NCBI GenBank assembly: GCA_028282705.1
Contig: JANQHI010000020.1
Span: 62,001 to 126,000, forward strand
Source of the DNA: Prolixibacteraceae bacterium
GTDB lineage: Bacteria; Bacteroidota; Bacteroidia; Bacteroidales; Prolixibacteraceae
Length of the DNA stretch: 64,000 nt
Direction of reading: 5' to 3'
Shown here: positions 17,761 through 28,025 of the stretch, piece by piece
How positions within the stretch are numbered: position 1 is the first letter of the stretch
Layout: each line of letters starts with the position of its first letter
Position numbers and translations under genes: made by a program
The notes under the pieces: generated by a model
Told to the model about the DNA's origin: nothing
What the model saw: the letters and a program-made list of their open reading frames with translations, nothing else
Database searches by the model: none

Positions 17761-19449
17761 ATGAAAAATAAGAATATCCTTTTAATATGCTTAGGCGTGT
17801 TGTTTCTATTATTCACTTCTTGTGAAACAAAGAATCAATCTTTGGATGAAATTAGCCAAAAGGGCAAGTCCAAAATTACGATTCAATCCCTATTAGAAGA
17901 GATGGTTACAAGAGAATCCATTGCCAAACTACCCATGCCAATATACAAAAACTTACAAGCTTCAAGTTACGACAGGCGTACTGTTAGCCGAGAACAAGGT
18001 TGGCATGCCAACGGGGACCGTTCCTACTTCGTGGATGTTGAAGAAAAAGAGGATGGCAGGTTCGAGCATGTGATGATGAATGTTAAGGGCTCCGGAGCTA
18101 TTGTACGGTGGTGGAGCGTTACCAGTAACCTGGATTTACTGGGAGGTACATTAAGGATTTATATGGATGGTGATAAGAGACCTAGTTTTTCAGGGACGCT
18201 TGAACACCTGATTGGTGGCGATTTTTTTACTACTGCCCCTTTATCTATGGAACTGGCAAGTGGAAGCGACAAAGAAAAACGTGGGCGTAACCTATACCTG
18301 CCAATCCCTTTTGCAAAATCGATCAAAGTAACTTATGAAAGGAAGGATGGCAAGAAACTGGTTGAAGGTGTCCCGGCCTGGCCTAATGATGCTGTTTTTT
18401 ACAACATCAACTACCGTTTGTATGAAAGTACAGTTGACGTTGAATCCCTTACTCCTGAACGCCTTGAAGCAGCTGAGGGGCTAATTGGGTTAACCAGGCA
18501 GAAATTATTGGCTGCCACTGAATCTGAAAATGGCCGGTCAACTGTAAATTCGTTCAAAGGTAAGCTCCTTCCTCAAAAGGTTAAAGAATTTAAGCTGAGA
18601 AGAACTTCCGGTAAAGGTGGCGCAATCAAGAAGGTTTTAATAAAGATTGAGGCTGAAAACCTTCCTCAGGCTTTACGTTCAACAGTTTTGGAAATCTCAT
18701 TTGATGGAGACCGGACAGTTTGGGCTCCTGTTGGCGATTTTTTTGGTACAGGCTATCAAATACGCCCTTCAAAAAACTGGTATAGCACTGTGGATGAAAG
18801 CGGATTAATGGTTTGCCGTTGGATTATGCCGTTTGCCGAGTCTGCTACAATTAAATTGCACAATTTAGGAGGACAGGAAGTGAATATAGCTTTAGGAGAA
18901 GTTTCTGTTGTTGATTGGGAATGGGACGAACGTAGCATGCATTTCTGTTCAGCATGGCAACAATATACCAATATAAACTCAAAACCAGACCGTGACTTAA
19001 ACTACATCAGCCTTGAAGGTGAAGGCGTTTATGTAGGTGATGCATTGACCCTGTTTGATATCAGCCCTAAATGGTGGGGTGAAGGAGATGAGAAAATTTC
19101 TGTTGACTCTGATACATTCCCTTCTCATTTTGGAACAGGTTCAGAAGATTATTACGGGTATGCATGGTGCCTGGGTGCGCCGTTTTCAACACCTTTTGTA
19201 ATGCAGCCTGATGGTTCTGGGAATGAAACAGTGGGGTATACGATTAATGCCCGTTACAGGCTTCTGGATGGTATACCTTTTAAATCGAAGTTTCATTTTG
19301 ATATGGAATTGCAGCACTGGACAGAATCGCGTTTGAATTATGCACCTACTGTTTATTGGTATGCACGCCCCGGGGTAAAAAGCAATATTGAGCCAGCACC
19401 TGAATCAGCAAAATACCCAGTGGCTTTAAACCCCGAGGGCGTAAAATAG
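17761..19449 (+). CDS. GH172 (DUF2961) glycoside hydrolase, lipoprotein, locus 1
   Basis: 562 residues from ATG 17761 (MKNKNILL), chosen over 17731 because it gives a clean lipoprotein signal with lipobox FTSC (Cys21). The whole length matches DUF2961. In the catalytic part Glu441 (WWGEGDEK) and Glu462 (GTGSEDYYGYAW) are 21 residues apart. That is the spacing of the nucleophile and acid/base Glu (270/291) reported for the founding GH172 alpha-D-fructofuranosidase/difructose anhydride enzyme. Other Bacteroidota members are exo-D-arabinofuranosidases, so the substrate is a furanoside but not decided. It ends where its close paralogue at 29472 continues into a binding domain and T9SS tag, so this form is predicted to be lipid-anchored. 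Confidence 0.88.
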   Translation: MKNKNILLICLGVLFLLFTSCETKNQSLDEISQKGKSKITIQSLLEEMVTRESIAKLPMPIYKNLQASSYDRRTVSREQGWHANGDRSYFVDVEEKEDGRFEHVMMNVKGSGAIVRWWSVTSNLDLLGGTLRIYMDGDKRPSFSGTLEHLIGGDFFTTAPLSMELASGSDKEKRGRNLYLPIPFAKSIKVTYERKDGKKLVEGVPAWPNDAVFYNINYRLYESTVDVESLTPERLEAAEGLIGLTRQKLLAATESENGRSTVNSFKGKLLPQKVKEFKLRRTSGKGGAIKKVLIKIEAENLPQALRSTVLEISFDGDRTVWAPVGDFFGTGYQIRPSKNWYSTVDESGLMVCRWIMPFAESATIKLHNLGGQEVNIALGEVSVVDWEWDERSMHFCSAWQQYTNINSKPDRDLNYISLEGEGVYVGDALTLFDISPKWWGEGDEKISVDSDTFPSHFGTGSEDYYGYAWCLGAPFSTPFVMQPDGSGNETVGYTINARYRLLDGIPFKSKFHFDMELQHWTESRLNYAPTVYWYARPGVKSNIEPAPESAKYPVALNPEGVK

Positions 19450-19555
19450 TTTACGTTGGGGCTCATTTTTTTTGCAGAAAATAGCATTTGTGGGTATTAG
19501 GATACATTATTTTGCTTGTTTAAAGTTCGCTTTGGATTATATTGTTATTGTTATA

Positions 19556-19585
19556 ATAGGGGGAAGTTTTTAGAACTTCCCCTAT
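19556..19585 (+). terminator. Terminator after locus 1 GH172
   Basis: ATAGGGG-(bulged G)-AAGTT pairs with AACTTCCCCTAT around a short T-rich loop, followed by CTTTT. It lies 106 bp after the GH172 stop and ends locus 1. The 304-bp gap 19450-19753 otherwise holds only the promoter-like box noted at 19634. Confidence 0.65.
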
Positions 19586-19633
19586 CTTTTATAGTAAGAA
19601 TTTTGTAACTTTCTTTAGTCTTATTATTGCATC

Positions 19634-19641
19634 TATTTTTG
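19634..19641 (+). promoter_or_regulatory. Possible -7 box for locus 2 sigma gene
   Basis: TATTTTTG fits TAnnTTTG, but the nearest TTTG upstream is 28 bases away, too far for the usual 19-21 spacing, and the gene starts 112 bp downstream. A weak call. Confidence 0.25.
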
Positions 19642-19753
19642 TTCACAGTTTTAAATGGTTTTTTTGATTGGAAACTATTGTTCTTTTTTTTAAAAGAAGT
19701 ACAAATTGTTATTTCAAAAGAAAATTAGTTCTTTTGTTTCCTTTCTGAATAAT

Positions 19754-20293
19754 ATGGCTAAAACTAACTTTAATACAGTGTATAATGATTTTTACAAAAG
19801 GTCTTTTTATTTTGTAAAGTCTTATATCCACGATGATGTTATAGCTGAAGATATTGTTTCAGAATCTCTAATAAAGCTTTGGGAACAGATAAAAGTTAAG
19901 GAAATAGGCAATATCAAACCTTTACTTTTTACAATCTTACGCAATGCCACCCTCGACCATTTGAAACATCAAACGGTCAGGATGAATGCAATTTCAGAAA
20001 TTCAGCGAAAATTAAATTCCGAGTTAAAGTTAAGGATTTCGATTCTTGAATCTTATGACCCCTCCGATATATTCTCATCCGAAATTCAGGAAATCTTCCA
20101 ACAAACCCTTCGGCAATTGCCTCCAAAAACAAGAAGGGTAATTGAGCTTAGTAGGCTTAAATTCAAATCTAATAAGGAAATTGCCGAACAACTTGGGATA
20201 TCAGTCAAAGGCGTTGATTACCATATTGGGGTTGCACTAAAAGAATTACGGAAACAATTAAAGGATTACCTTCCCCTCGTATTTTTTTTCTAA
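19754..20293 (+). CDS. ECF RNA polymerase sigma factor, locus 2
   Basis: 179 residues from ATG 19754 (MAKTNFNTVYNDFY), preferred to an upstream in-frame TTG at 19706 because region 2 starts at once. Region 2 (about 8-75, DDVIAEDIVSESLIKLWEQ) and region 4 (about 110-170, NKEIAEQLGISVKGVDYHIG) are complete. The C-terminus is hydrophobic (LPLVFFF), like that of the locus 1 sigma. It heads the fecR-susC-susD cassette of locus 2. Confidence 0.9.
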   Translation: MAKTNFNTVYNDFYKRSFYFVKSYIHDDVIAEDIVSESLIKLWEQIKVKEIGNIKPLLFTILRNATLDHLKHQTVRMNAISEIQRKLNSELKLRISILESYDPSDIFSSEIQEIFQQTLRQLPPKTRRVIELSRLKFKSNKEIAEQLGISVKGVDYHIGVALKELRKQLKDYLPLVFFF

Positions 20294-20378
20294 AAAAAAT
20301 AAATTTTTACTAGTGATATACTTACCACAGTCGTTTTACTATTTGTGGTACAATTTGAATCTTAGTTATTATATGCTT

Positions 20379-21308
20379 ATGGACACTAAAAAGCTTATTC
20401 GATATATAAAAGGAGGGGCTTCCGAAATAGAAAAAACTAAAATAATCGATTGGATTGAATCTGATCCTAAAAACATGAAAGAATTCATGGCGCTCCGAAA
20501 GCTTTACGATATTACGTTATGGAATAATGCGGATGATAATTTGAAGCACCGGGTAAATATCCCTTTCATGAAAAATGCAGGCATTGCTATTTTAAAATAT
20601 GCTGCTGTTTTTACCTTGGCTTTCTTTATTGTTTCTATTTTATCCACGGATGTGGATGAAAAAGAACTATTTAGCTCAATTGAGATTCCGGTTGGGCAAC
20701 ATGCACATCTTAAATTATCAGATGGTTCAAAAGTTTGGCTAAATTCTCATTCTAAATTTGAATTTCAAGAATGTTTTTCTGGCAACACCCGAAAAGTTAA
20801 ACTTGAAGGGGAGGGTTATTTTGAAGTTGCAAAAGATTTGGAGCGGCCATTTATCGTTGAGTTAAATGGATATGAAATAAAAGTTTTAGGAACTACATTC
20901 AATGTGAATACTTACCCTGGTAGCGGGCAAACCACAGTTTCGCTTATTGAAGGTGCCGTTGAATTAATAAAAGGAGATGGCCAAAAGCTGTTTACCCTAA
21001 AAACCAATGATGAAGCTATTATAAACCAAAATGGAGTGGAATTAAGGCAGATCCAAAACCCAGACCAGTTTTTATGGCGCAAAGGGTTAATTGTATTTAA
21101 AAATACACCTTTTGATGAAATTGTAAAAACTCTTGAGCAAGCTTTTGATGTTACGCTCAAAGTGGAGAAAAAAGAAATTATGGATGTTGAATTTACTGGG
21201 AAATTCAGGCGTACTGATGGAGTAAGCCATGTGTTGAAAGTGTTGAGCATCAGCAATGAGTTTGAATTTGATGTTGATAAGGAGCAAAATATTATAATTA
21301 TTGAATAA
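20379..21308 (+). CDS. FecR family anti-sigma factor, locus 2
   Basis: 309 residues from ATG 20379 (MDTKKLIRYIKGG); ATG 20373 would add two residues, and the upstream GTG is rejected because the added sequence is not FecR-like. One membrane helix (about 67-86, LKYAAVFTLAFFIVSIL), FecR domain (VGQHAHLKLSDGSKVWLNSHS) and DUF4974-like C-terminus (PFDEIVKTLEQAFDV). Same compact type as loci 1 and 4, lacking the long insert seen in the locus 3 protein. Confidence 0.92.
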   Translation: MDTKKLIRYIKGGASEIEKTKIIDWIESDPKNMKEFMALRKLYDITLWNNADDNLKHRVNIPFMKNAGIAILKYAAVFTLAFFIVSILSTDVDEKELFSSIEIPVGQHAHLKLSDGSKVWLNSHSKFEFQECFSGNTRKVKLEGEGYFEVAKDLERPFIVELNGYEIKVLGTTFNVNTYPGSGQTTVSLIEGAVELIKGDGQKLFTLKTNDEAIINQNGVELRQIQNPDQFLWRKGLIVFKNTPFDEIVKTLEQAFDVTLKVEKKEIMDVEFTGKFRRTDGVSHVLKVLSISNEFEFDVDKEQNIIIIE

Positions 21309-21368
21309 ATAAATAACCTAATTATAACCTTTAAAAAGAAAATGCTTATGTGAAAAAATGAAAAAAAT

Positions 21369-21410
21369 GCAGGTGCGGCAACACCTGCAATTCAGACAGC
21401 CGATACCGGC
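21369..21410 (+). promoter_or_regulatory. susC2 leader hairpins
   Basis: A perfect 7-bp stem GCAGGTG/CACCTGC closes the loop CGGCAA (21369-21388). A second small stem GCCG/CGGC with loop ATAC follows (21399-21410). They lie 61 bp after the fecR stop and 42 bp before susC, behind an A-rich run as in the other loci. Confidence 0.6.
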
Positions 21411-21452
21411 ATCCACAAAATTAACTAGTATCAAACTATCAAAAACAAATGT

Positions 21453-24400
21453 ATGAAAATTTATTTGTCAGAAGCTAATTTTGATTTAATTAAACGCGTA
21501 TTGAGGATGATGAAATTAACATTCTTACTGCTATTTGTTTTCGTTTCTTCTGTATTTGCAAATAATGCAAGTTCGCAGGCTTCGAAAATCTCTCTCAATA
21601 TGAAGTCTGTTTCAATGCTTGAAGTAATGCAAGAGATTGAAAACCAAACTAATTATCTTTTTGTATACAACAGTAGTGAAATCGATGAAAAGCGTAGTGT
21701 TTCTATTTCAGTTAGGGATAAAACGTTAGAAAACGTCCTTATGGGTATTTTTTCCAATTCAGGCATCCGTTACGAGATAAAAGGGAAGAATATTGTTTTA
21801 ATAAAAGAAAAGGCTAAGCCCAATACAGCTACTCAGCAGGGGAAAACTGTAACAGGGAAAGTAGTTGATGAGGAGGGGGTGCCACTACCTGGTGTTACTG
21901 TTACCGTTCTTGGTGAAACCCGTGGGGTAATTACCGATGTGGATGGTAAATTTGAGATAACAAAAATAGAACCATCCAATAAGCTGGTATTCTCATTTAT
22001 TGGGATGGAATCGGAAATTGTTGATGTAGGCAGTGAGACAAAATTCAACGTAACATTAAAAGATAAGGCTACCGAACTTGATGATGTAACAGTTGTAGGT
22101 TTTGGTAAGCAAAAAAAGGAGAGTGTTGTCGCGTCTATTACAACGGTAAAGCCAGCTGAGCTAAAAATTCCTTCAAGTAACCTGACTACTGCCCTTGCAG
22201 GGAAAATGTCTGGTATTATTGCATACCAGCGTACAGGCGAACCAGGGCAGGACAATGCACAGTTTTTTGTTCGTGGTGTAACTACTTTTGGATATAAGAA
22301 AGATCCTCTTATCCTTATTGATGGCATTGAGTTGGGTGCAGACGACCTGGCCCGCTTGCACCCTGATGATATTGAAAGTTTTTCAATCCTTAAAGATGCA
22401 ACGGCAACTGCAATTTATGGGGCGCGTGGTGCAAATGGCGTAATCCTTGTAAATACAAAAGAAGGGGTTGAGGGTAAAGTAAAAGTTTCAGTGCGATTTG
22501 AAAACTCTGTTTCATCTCCTACCCAGGATATTGAAATGGCAGACCCAATCACCTGGATACAACTATGGAATGAAGCTGTTAAAACCCGTAACCCATTAGG
22601 TACAAATGCATATAGTCAATCAAAGGTTGCACAAACTATTGCAGGTACAAATCCCTATGCTTATCCGGCAGTAAACTGGAGAAATGAAATGCTTAGGGAA
22701 ACTACCAGTAACCAACGGTTTAATATTAACCTTAATGGTGGTGGAAAAGCTGTGCGTTATTATTTGGCGACGTCTTACACATCCGATAATGGTATTTTTA
22801 AGGAAGACCCCAATAATAATTACGATAATAACATTAAGCTGAACCGTTTGAATGTGCGTTCAAACATTAATATAAACCTTACAAAAACAACAGAAGCTGT
22901 TCTTCGCGTTAATGGTGCATTTGATGATTACCGTGGTCCAATTAATGGAGGGTCTCAGGTTTTTGATATGGTACAACGCGCCAATCCGGTTGAGTTCCCT
23001 ATGTTTTATCCTGCGTCTGCAAAGCCAGGTGTGCAGCACATCATGTTTGGGAACGCGGGCGAGGGTAACCATTTAAATCCTTACGCCGAGATGGTCAAGG
23101 GGTATAAAGAATCAAGCACAACCAATGTTTTGGCACAGATTGAGTTAAAGCAAGATCTTGGGATGATTACAGAAGGACTATCTGCGAGGGTTATGGCTAA
23201 TACAAAAAGATATTCTTATTTTGACGTAACCCGGTCAACGGTGCCCCACTTTTACAATTCACCATTTTACTCACCCGCTACTGATAATTATCACCTTGGT
23301 GAACCATTAAATAAAGAAGACGCGCGTGAATATTTAGATTTTACTGAAAGTAGGCCAAAGGTTTCATCATCATTTTATTTACAAGCTGTAATTGATTATA
23401 ACAGGACTTTCAATGAAAAGCATGCAGTCGGGGGGCTTTTAGTGATGATCAGGGAAAATAATCTGTCAAATGGTGCAGAAAGCCTTCAGAAATCATTACC
23501 GTTTAGGAATCAGGGGATAAGTGGCCGGCTGACTTATGCATATAATAATCGATATTTTACGGAATTTAACTTTGGCTATAATGGTTCTGAACGATTTGCA
23601 AAAAAGGAACGTTATGGATTTTTCCCTTCTGTTGCCATAGGTTGGGCGGTAGATAACGAAAGCTTCTGGTCTAATTTAAAAACAACGGTTAACAAGTTTA
23701 AATTGAAAGCCAGTTACGGGCTTGTAGGAAATGATGCAATAGGTGACAGTAACGATCGCTTTTTCTATTTGTCGCAGGTAAACCTTGATGCAGCAGGTGC
23801 AACCTTTGGGGAAGATTTAAATGTAGGAATTGGTGGAGTAGCTATTGACCGGTATGAGAACCCTGATATTGCCTGGGAAACTGCAAAGAAATTTAATGCC
23901 GGGATCGAGTTGGGTTTATTTGAAAATAAAGTTGAAATCCTTGCTGATGTATTTTTTGAAGACCGCCATAATATTCTGATGGATCGTGCTTTTATCCCAC
24001 CAACAATGGGGTTGGAAAGCGCTGTAAGGGCTAATGTTGGTAAAACCGAATCAAGTGGCTTTGATATGTCTGTTAACTACAACCATTCATTTAAAAGTGG
24101 GTTATGGATACAGGGGATGGGTAACTTTACCTATGCAGTTGGTAAATTTAAGTATTATGAGGAGCCCGATTTTAGTGCAACACCATGGCGGTCAAGAAAC
24201 GGGCAACCAATTAATCAAAGGTGGGGATATGTAGCTGAACGTTTGTTTGTCGATGACGAAGAAGTATTAAACTCACCAACCCAATTTGGAGAGTATGGAG
24301 CCGGTGATGTAAAATACAGGGATATCAATAACGATGGAATTATCAATTCAAACGACCTGGTTCCAATCGGCCATCCAACTACGCCTGAGATTGTTTATGG

Positions 24401-24887
24401 TTTTGGGCTTTCAACAGGGTATAAAGCATTTGATTTTTCTATTTTCTTCCAGGGCAGTGCTCGTTCTTCATTCTGGATTGATACATACAAAAGTGCTCCT
24501 TTTATTGATTCTGATGATGATGGAAATGTAATAAGCAGTAACGGTTTGCTACTTGCATTTGCCAATGATCATTGGTCGGAGGAGAATCAAAACGTTTATG
24601 CACTCTGGCCTCGTTTTAGTACTTCATTGGTTGATAACAACAATGTATTAAGTACTTACTTTATGCAAAATGGGTCATTTATACGGTTAAAGCAGGTTGA
24701 GGTTGGTTTCACCCTGCCTAAGGCATTAACGGACAGGGTTTCGCTTAAGTCATGCCGATTATATATGAGCGGCAGGAACTTGTTAACATTTAGCAAGTTT
24801 AAGCTGTGGGATCCGGAAATGGCAGGCAATGGCTTAGGATATCCAATTCAGAAAGTAATTAATATGGGTCTACAAGTAAACTTTTAA
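21453..24887 (+). CDS. SusC/RagA family TonB-linked outer-membrane transducer, locus 2
   Basis: 1144 residues. Signal peptide (about 14-36), STN domain (about 40-117), carboxypeptidase-regulatory-like domain (about 128-203, VTGKVVDEEGVPLPGV), SusC signature (VTVVGFGKQKKES), plug (about 230-350) and barrel ending in LGYPIQKVINMGLQVNF. The plug is about 88% identical by hand alignment to that of the locus 3 SusC over 97 residues, but the STN domains share only about 25%, so the two transporters have related cargo and different signalling partners. susD follows 9 bp later. Confidence 0.95.
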   Translation: MKIYLSEANFDLIKRVLRMMKLTFLLLFVFVSSVFANNASSQASKISLNMKSVSMLEVMQEIENQTNYLFVYNSSEIDEKRSVSISVRDKTLENVLMGIFSNSGIRYEIKGKNIVLIKEKAKPNTATQQGKTVTGKVVDEEGVPLPGVTVTVLGETRGVITDVDGKFEITKIEPSNKLVFSFIGMESEIVDVGSETKFNVTLKDKATELDDVTVVGFGKQKKESVVASITTVKPAELKIPSSNLTTALAGKMSGIIAYQRTGEPGQDNAQFFVRGVTTFGYKKDPLILIDGIELGADDLARLHPDDIESFSILKDATATAIYGARGANGVILVNTKEGVEGKVKVSVRFENSVSSPTQDIEMADPITWIQLWNEAVKTRNPLGTNAYSQSKVAQTIAGTNPYAYPAVNWRNEMLRETTSNQRFNINLNGGGKAVRYYLATSYTSDNGIFKEDPNNNYDNNIKLNRLNVRSNININLTKTTEAVLRVNGAFDDYRGPINGGSQVFDMVQRANPVEFPMFYPASAKPGVQHIMFGNAGEGNHLNPYAEMVKGYKESSTTNVLAQIELKQDLGMITEGLSARVMANTKRYSYFDVTRSTVPHFYNSPFYSPATDNYHLGEPLNKEDAREYLDFTESRPKVSSSFYLQAVIDYNRTFNEKHAVGGLLVMIRENNLSNGAESLQKSLPFRNQGISGRLTYAYNNRYFTEFNFGYNGSERFAKKERYGFFPSVAIGWAVDNESFWSNLKTTVNKFKLKASYGLVGNDAIGDSNDRFFYLSQVNLDAAGATFGEDLNVGIGGVAIDRYENPDIAWETAKKFNAGIELGLFENKVEILADVFFEDRHNILMDRAFIPPTMGLESAVRANVGKTESSGFDMSVNYNHSFKSGLWIQGMGNFTYAVGKFKYYEEPDFSATPWRSRNGQPINQRWGYVAERLFVDDEEVLNSPTQFGEYGAGDVKYRDINNDGIINSNDLVPIGHPTTPEIVYGFGLSTGYKAFDFSIFFQGSARSSFWIDTYKSAPFIDSDDDGNVISSNGLLLAFANDHWSEENQNVYALWPRFSTSLVDNNNVLSTYFMQNGSFIRLKQVEVGFTLPKALTDRVSLKSCRLYMSGRNLLTFSKFKLWDPEMAGNGLGYPIQKVINMGLQVNF

Positions 24888-24896
24888 TCGAGAGTT

Positions 24897-26777
24897 ATGA
24901 AAATAAGATATATAATAATATTAGTCTTTTTTGCAATTATTGGTTTTACATCATGTAAGAATGACTATCTGGACGTAGTGCCAGACGATATTGCTACAAT
25001 TGACCATGCATTTAGAGATGAAATCCAGGCCGAAAAATACCTGGCAACATGTTATCGTTACCTGCCTTCTGTTTGTAATTTTGGAAATAACCCGGCTATG
25101 CTTGGCGGCGATGAGTTTTGGGTGCCCGATGCCGAGTGGGACCTTACATATAAGAATTCGGTTGCAGCTATTGCAAGGGGTTTTCAAAATTCAAATGCTC
25201 CTTATGGCAATTTTTACGGGAGCCTTTACCAGGGGATCAGGCATTGCAATATTCTGATGGAAAGGATTGATGAAGTTCCTAACATGACCGAATTTGAACG
25301 TAAAAGGTGGCGTGCAGAAGCTCGTTTCCTAAAAGCTTATTATCATTTTTACCTGTTACGGATGTATGGTCCTATTCCAATTGTCGATAAAAACCTCCCG
25401 GTAAGTTCAGGCTCAGAAGATGTTAAATATAAGAGGCAGCCAGTTGATGAATGTTTCAATTATATTGTAAGCGAAATTGATTCAACATTTGAATTCCTGC
25501 CGCCCATTATTCAAAATACAACAGAAGAGCTTGGAAGGGTGACTTTACCGATCGCTAAAGCGGTCAAAGCCCGTGTTTTAATGTTAGCTGCAAGCCCTTT
25601 ATTTAATGGCAATTCAGAGATGCTCAATTTCAGGGGGAAATTCGATGTGCAATATTTCCCTGAATACGACAACGAAAAGTGGAAAAAAGCTGCAGAGGCA
25701 TGCAAAGAAGCCATTGATGCAGCTGAAGCTTCGGGCCATGAATTATATGAATTCAAAGACCCTCTGGGAACTTTGGATGGTGAAATGCTTATCCGGGCTT
25801 CTTTACGTAAGCGTATTCCTGAACGATGGAATAGTGAAATAATCTGGGGTAACACACTTGATGCAGGAGCTTCCAGTACCATCCAGCGTTGGTCCCAGGC
25901 AAATTTTACAACTGCAATAGGTGCTACAAAACAAGCATTGGCCGTTACTTATAATGTATTGGAAAGCTATTACACGAAAAATGGGCTTCCAATCTCAGAG
26001 GATCCGGAGTGGCAGGGAAAAGACCTTATGGCGTTGAGGAAAGCGTTGGATGCTGACAAAAATAATATTGCCTTTGGCGAAGAAGTTCCTGAGTTCAACT
26101 TTGATCGCGAACCACGTTATTACGCTGATTTAGGCTTTGACCGGGGAACCTGGCATTGGCAGGGGAAACTTACAACAATTGATCCTTATATTGTGAAGTG
26201 CAGGCAATCGGAATTGAGTGGGCAGCAAACCATTTGGGAATACAATATTACGGGCTTTTTCCCTAAGAAGCTTTGTAATCCGGATAATACATTTTCAGGA
26301 GGTAATTCATACGCTATTGAAAGTTTTGCTTTCCCAATTGTGAGGTTAAGTGATCTTTATTTGGCTTACGCTGAAGCCTTGAACGAATATAATGGGCCAA
26401 CCGACGATGTGCACTCATATGTTAATGCAATCCGTTTGAGGGCTGGCTTGCCAACAGTTAATGACAGCTATACGCTTTCCAATAATTCTACAAAACCAAC
26501 AACTATTGACGGAATGCGTGAAATTATTCATGCAGAAAGGTTGGTTGAGTTAACCTATGAAGGGCGGAGGTATTGGGACCTAAGGAGGTGGAAAAAGGCT
26601 GAACTTTACATGAACCACAATGTTAAGGGGTGGAATACAAGTGAAAAGGATAAAAATGCGTTCTACACTTTGGTAAACTTCGGAACACGTATATTTAACA
26701 AAAGGGATTACTTTTGGCCTTTTGAGGATAACCATATAATAGTAAACCCCAATATTGATCAAAACCCAGGTTGGTAA
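24897..26777 (+). CDS. SusD/RagB family glycan-binding lipoprotein, locus 2
   Basis: 626 residues; lipobox FTSC (Cys20) followed by KNDYLD. N-terminal YLDVVPD region and TPR helices (RWRAEARFLKAYYHFYLLRMYGP), C-terminal RLSDLYLAYAEALNEY and RLVELTYEGRRYWDLRRW, ending in NPNIDQNPGW. Clearly paralogous to the locus 3 SusD, which shares the DVVP, ATCY and NYLP/RYLP motifs and similar length. Works as the lid of the preceding SusC. The next lipoprotein gene starts 17 bp after its stop. Confidence 0.95.
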   Translation: MKIRYIIILVFFAIIGFTSCKNDYLDVVPDDIATIDHAFRDEIQAEKYLATCYRYLPSVCNFGNNPAMLGGDEFWVPDAEWDLTYKNSVAAIARGFQNSNAPYGNFYGSLYQGIRHCNILMERIDEVPNMTEFERKRWRAEARFLKAYYHFYLLRMYGPIPIVDKNLPVSSGSEDVKYKRQPVDECFNYIVSEIDSTFEFLPPIIQNTTEELGRVTLPIAKAVKARVLMLAASPLFNGNSEMLNFRGKFDVQYFPEYDNEKWKKAAEACKEAIDAAEASGHELYEFKDPLGTLDGEMLIRASLRKRIPERWNSEIIWGNTLDAGASSTIQRWSQANFTTAIGATKQALAVTYNVLESYYTKNGLPISEDPEWQGKDLMALRKALDADKNNIAFGEEVPEFNFDREPRYYADLGFDRGTWHWQGKLTTIDPYIVKCRQSELSGQQTIWEYNITGFFPKKLCNPDNTFSGGNSYAIESFAFPIVRLSDLYLAYAEALNEYNGPTDDVHSYVNAIRLRAGLPTVNDSYTLSNNSTKPTTIDGMREIIHAERLVELTYEGRRYWDLRRWKKAELYMNHNVKGWNTSEKDKNAFYTLVNFGTRIFNKRDYFWPFEDNHIIVNPNIDQNPGW

Positions 26778-26794
26778 ATTTAAACATATTGATT

Positions 26795-28015
26795 ATGAAA
26801 AATTATTTTTTAATACTAATAGTTTTTATGGGCATTTTGCTTGTACAATGCGAAGAGGATCAACATGAACCTGTTAATAATGATTCTGTTGCTCCTGGAG
26901 TTATCCAAAACGTTCGTGTCAATAATCTTCCTGGTGCTGCTACTATAAAATATAATGTACCTGCTGATGAAGATTTATTGTACGTTCAGGCAGAATATAC
27001 TTTGAAGAATGGACGTGAGATGAAGGTTAAAGCTTCTGTATATGTTGATAGTTTGCTTTGTGAAGGTTTCGGAACAACTGATCAATATGACATAACTCTT
27101 TATGCGGTTGATCGTGCCGGAAATTTTAGCAACCCTGTTGTTCAGGTAGTACAACCGCTAGAACCGCCAATAAATGGTGTTCTTGAAAATATGGTTTTGC
27201 AAAATACCTTTGGTGGTGTTAATATTCGTTGGGAGAACAAAACGCAATCACCGGTTGGAATTTTTGTAATGATAAAGGATACAACGGATAGTGCTGAGGA
27301 GTTTCTGGAAGTTGGTTCAATTTTTACACAAACATTAAATGGTAATATTAACTTTCGGGGGTTTGACACAAAAACACGAGACTTTTATTATTTTGTTAAA
27401 GATCGTTGGGACAATTATTCCGATACCATCGTAAAATCCATTACCCCATTTTTTGAAGTTCAGTTAGACAAGGGGCTTATGAGAGAAGTTATATTGCCTA
27501 ACGACTTGCCAATGCATGCCATATGGGAATCAGGAGGTAGCCGCATTCCCAGGATTTGGGACGGGAACCTGGCCGGAGATGGTGCACGTATTGCTGGTAT
27601 AAGTGCAGATTTTTCAAGTGATTATTTCTTTACTTTCGACCTTGGGGTAACAGCAAAGTTGAGTCGTTTTACGATATTTCAATTCCTGGGGTGGAATGAC
27701 CAATACCTCTATGAGGATGCACAGGTAAAAACTTTTGAGCTATATGGAACTGCGAATCTTGATCTTAGTGGAGCTTGGGATACATGGAAGAAAATAGGTG
27801 ACTATGAAATAATAAAACCTTCGGGCTTGCCTACTGCACTTTGGAATTATACTGATGAAGATAAAGCTGCCGCATACAATGGCCATGAGTTTGAGGTGCC
27901 ATTAGAATTGGAACCCGTTCGATACATCCGAATGAAAATTACCAGCGTTTGGGGTGCAACCTCTTGGGCTTCATTTGCAGAGATAGATATTTTTGGTCAA
28001 CCAGAATCAAATTAA
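26795..28015 (+). CDS. DUF4959/DUF5000-type surface lipoprotein, locus 2
   Basis: 406 residues from ATG 26795; a TTG at 26771 inside susD is rejected because the signal begins at MKNYF. Lipobox LVQC (Cys19) with EED behind it. An N-terminal fibronectin-like DUF4959 region (VIQNVRVNNLPGAATIKYNV, DEDLLYVQAEYT), a middle DUF5126-like region (RGFDTKTRDFYYFVKDRWDN) and a C-terminal F5/8-type-C-like DUF5000 fold (FTFDLGVTAKLSRFTI, EPVRYIRMKITSVWG). Probably a surface glycan-binding protein of the SusCD complex. It has a counterpart in locus 3. Confidence 0.85.
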   Translation: MKNYFLILIVFMGILLVQCEEDQHEPVNNDSVAPGVIQNVRVNNLPGAATIKYNVPADEDLLYVQAEYTLKNGREMKVKASVYVDSLLCEGFGTTDQYDITLYAVDRAGNFSNPVVQVVQPLEPPINGVLENMVLQNTFGGVNIRWENKTQSPVGIFVMIKDTTDSAEEFLEVGSIFTQTLNGNINFRGFDTKTRDFYYFVKDRWDNYSDTIVKSITPFFEVQLDKGLMREVILPNDLPMHAIWESGGSRIPRIWDGNLAGDGARIAGISADFSSDYFFTFDLGVTAKLSRFTIFQFLGWNDQYLYEDAQVKTFELYGTANLDLSGAWDTWKKIGDYEIIKPSGLPTALWNYTDEDKAAAYNGHEFEVPLELEPVRYIRMKITSVWGATSWASFAEIDIFGQPESN

Positions 28016-28025
28016 ATTAAAATTT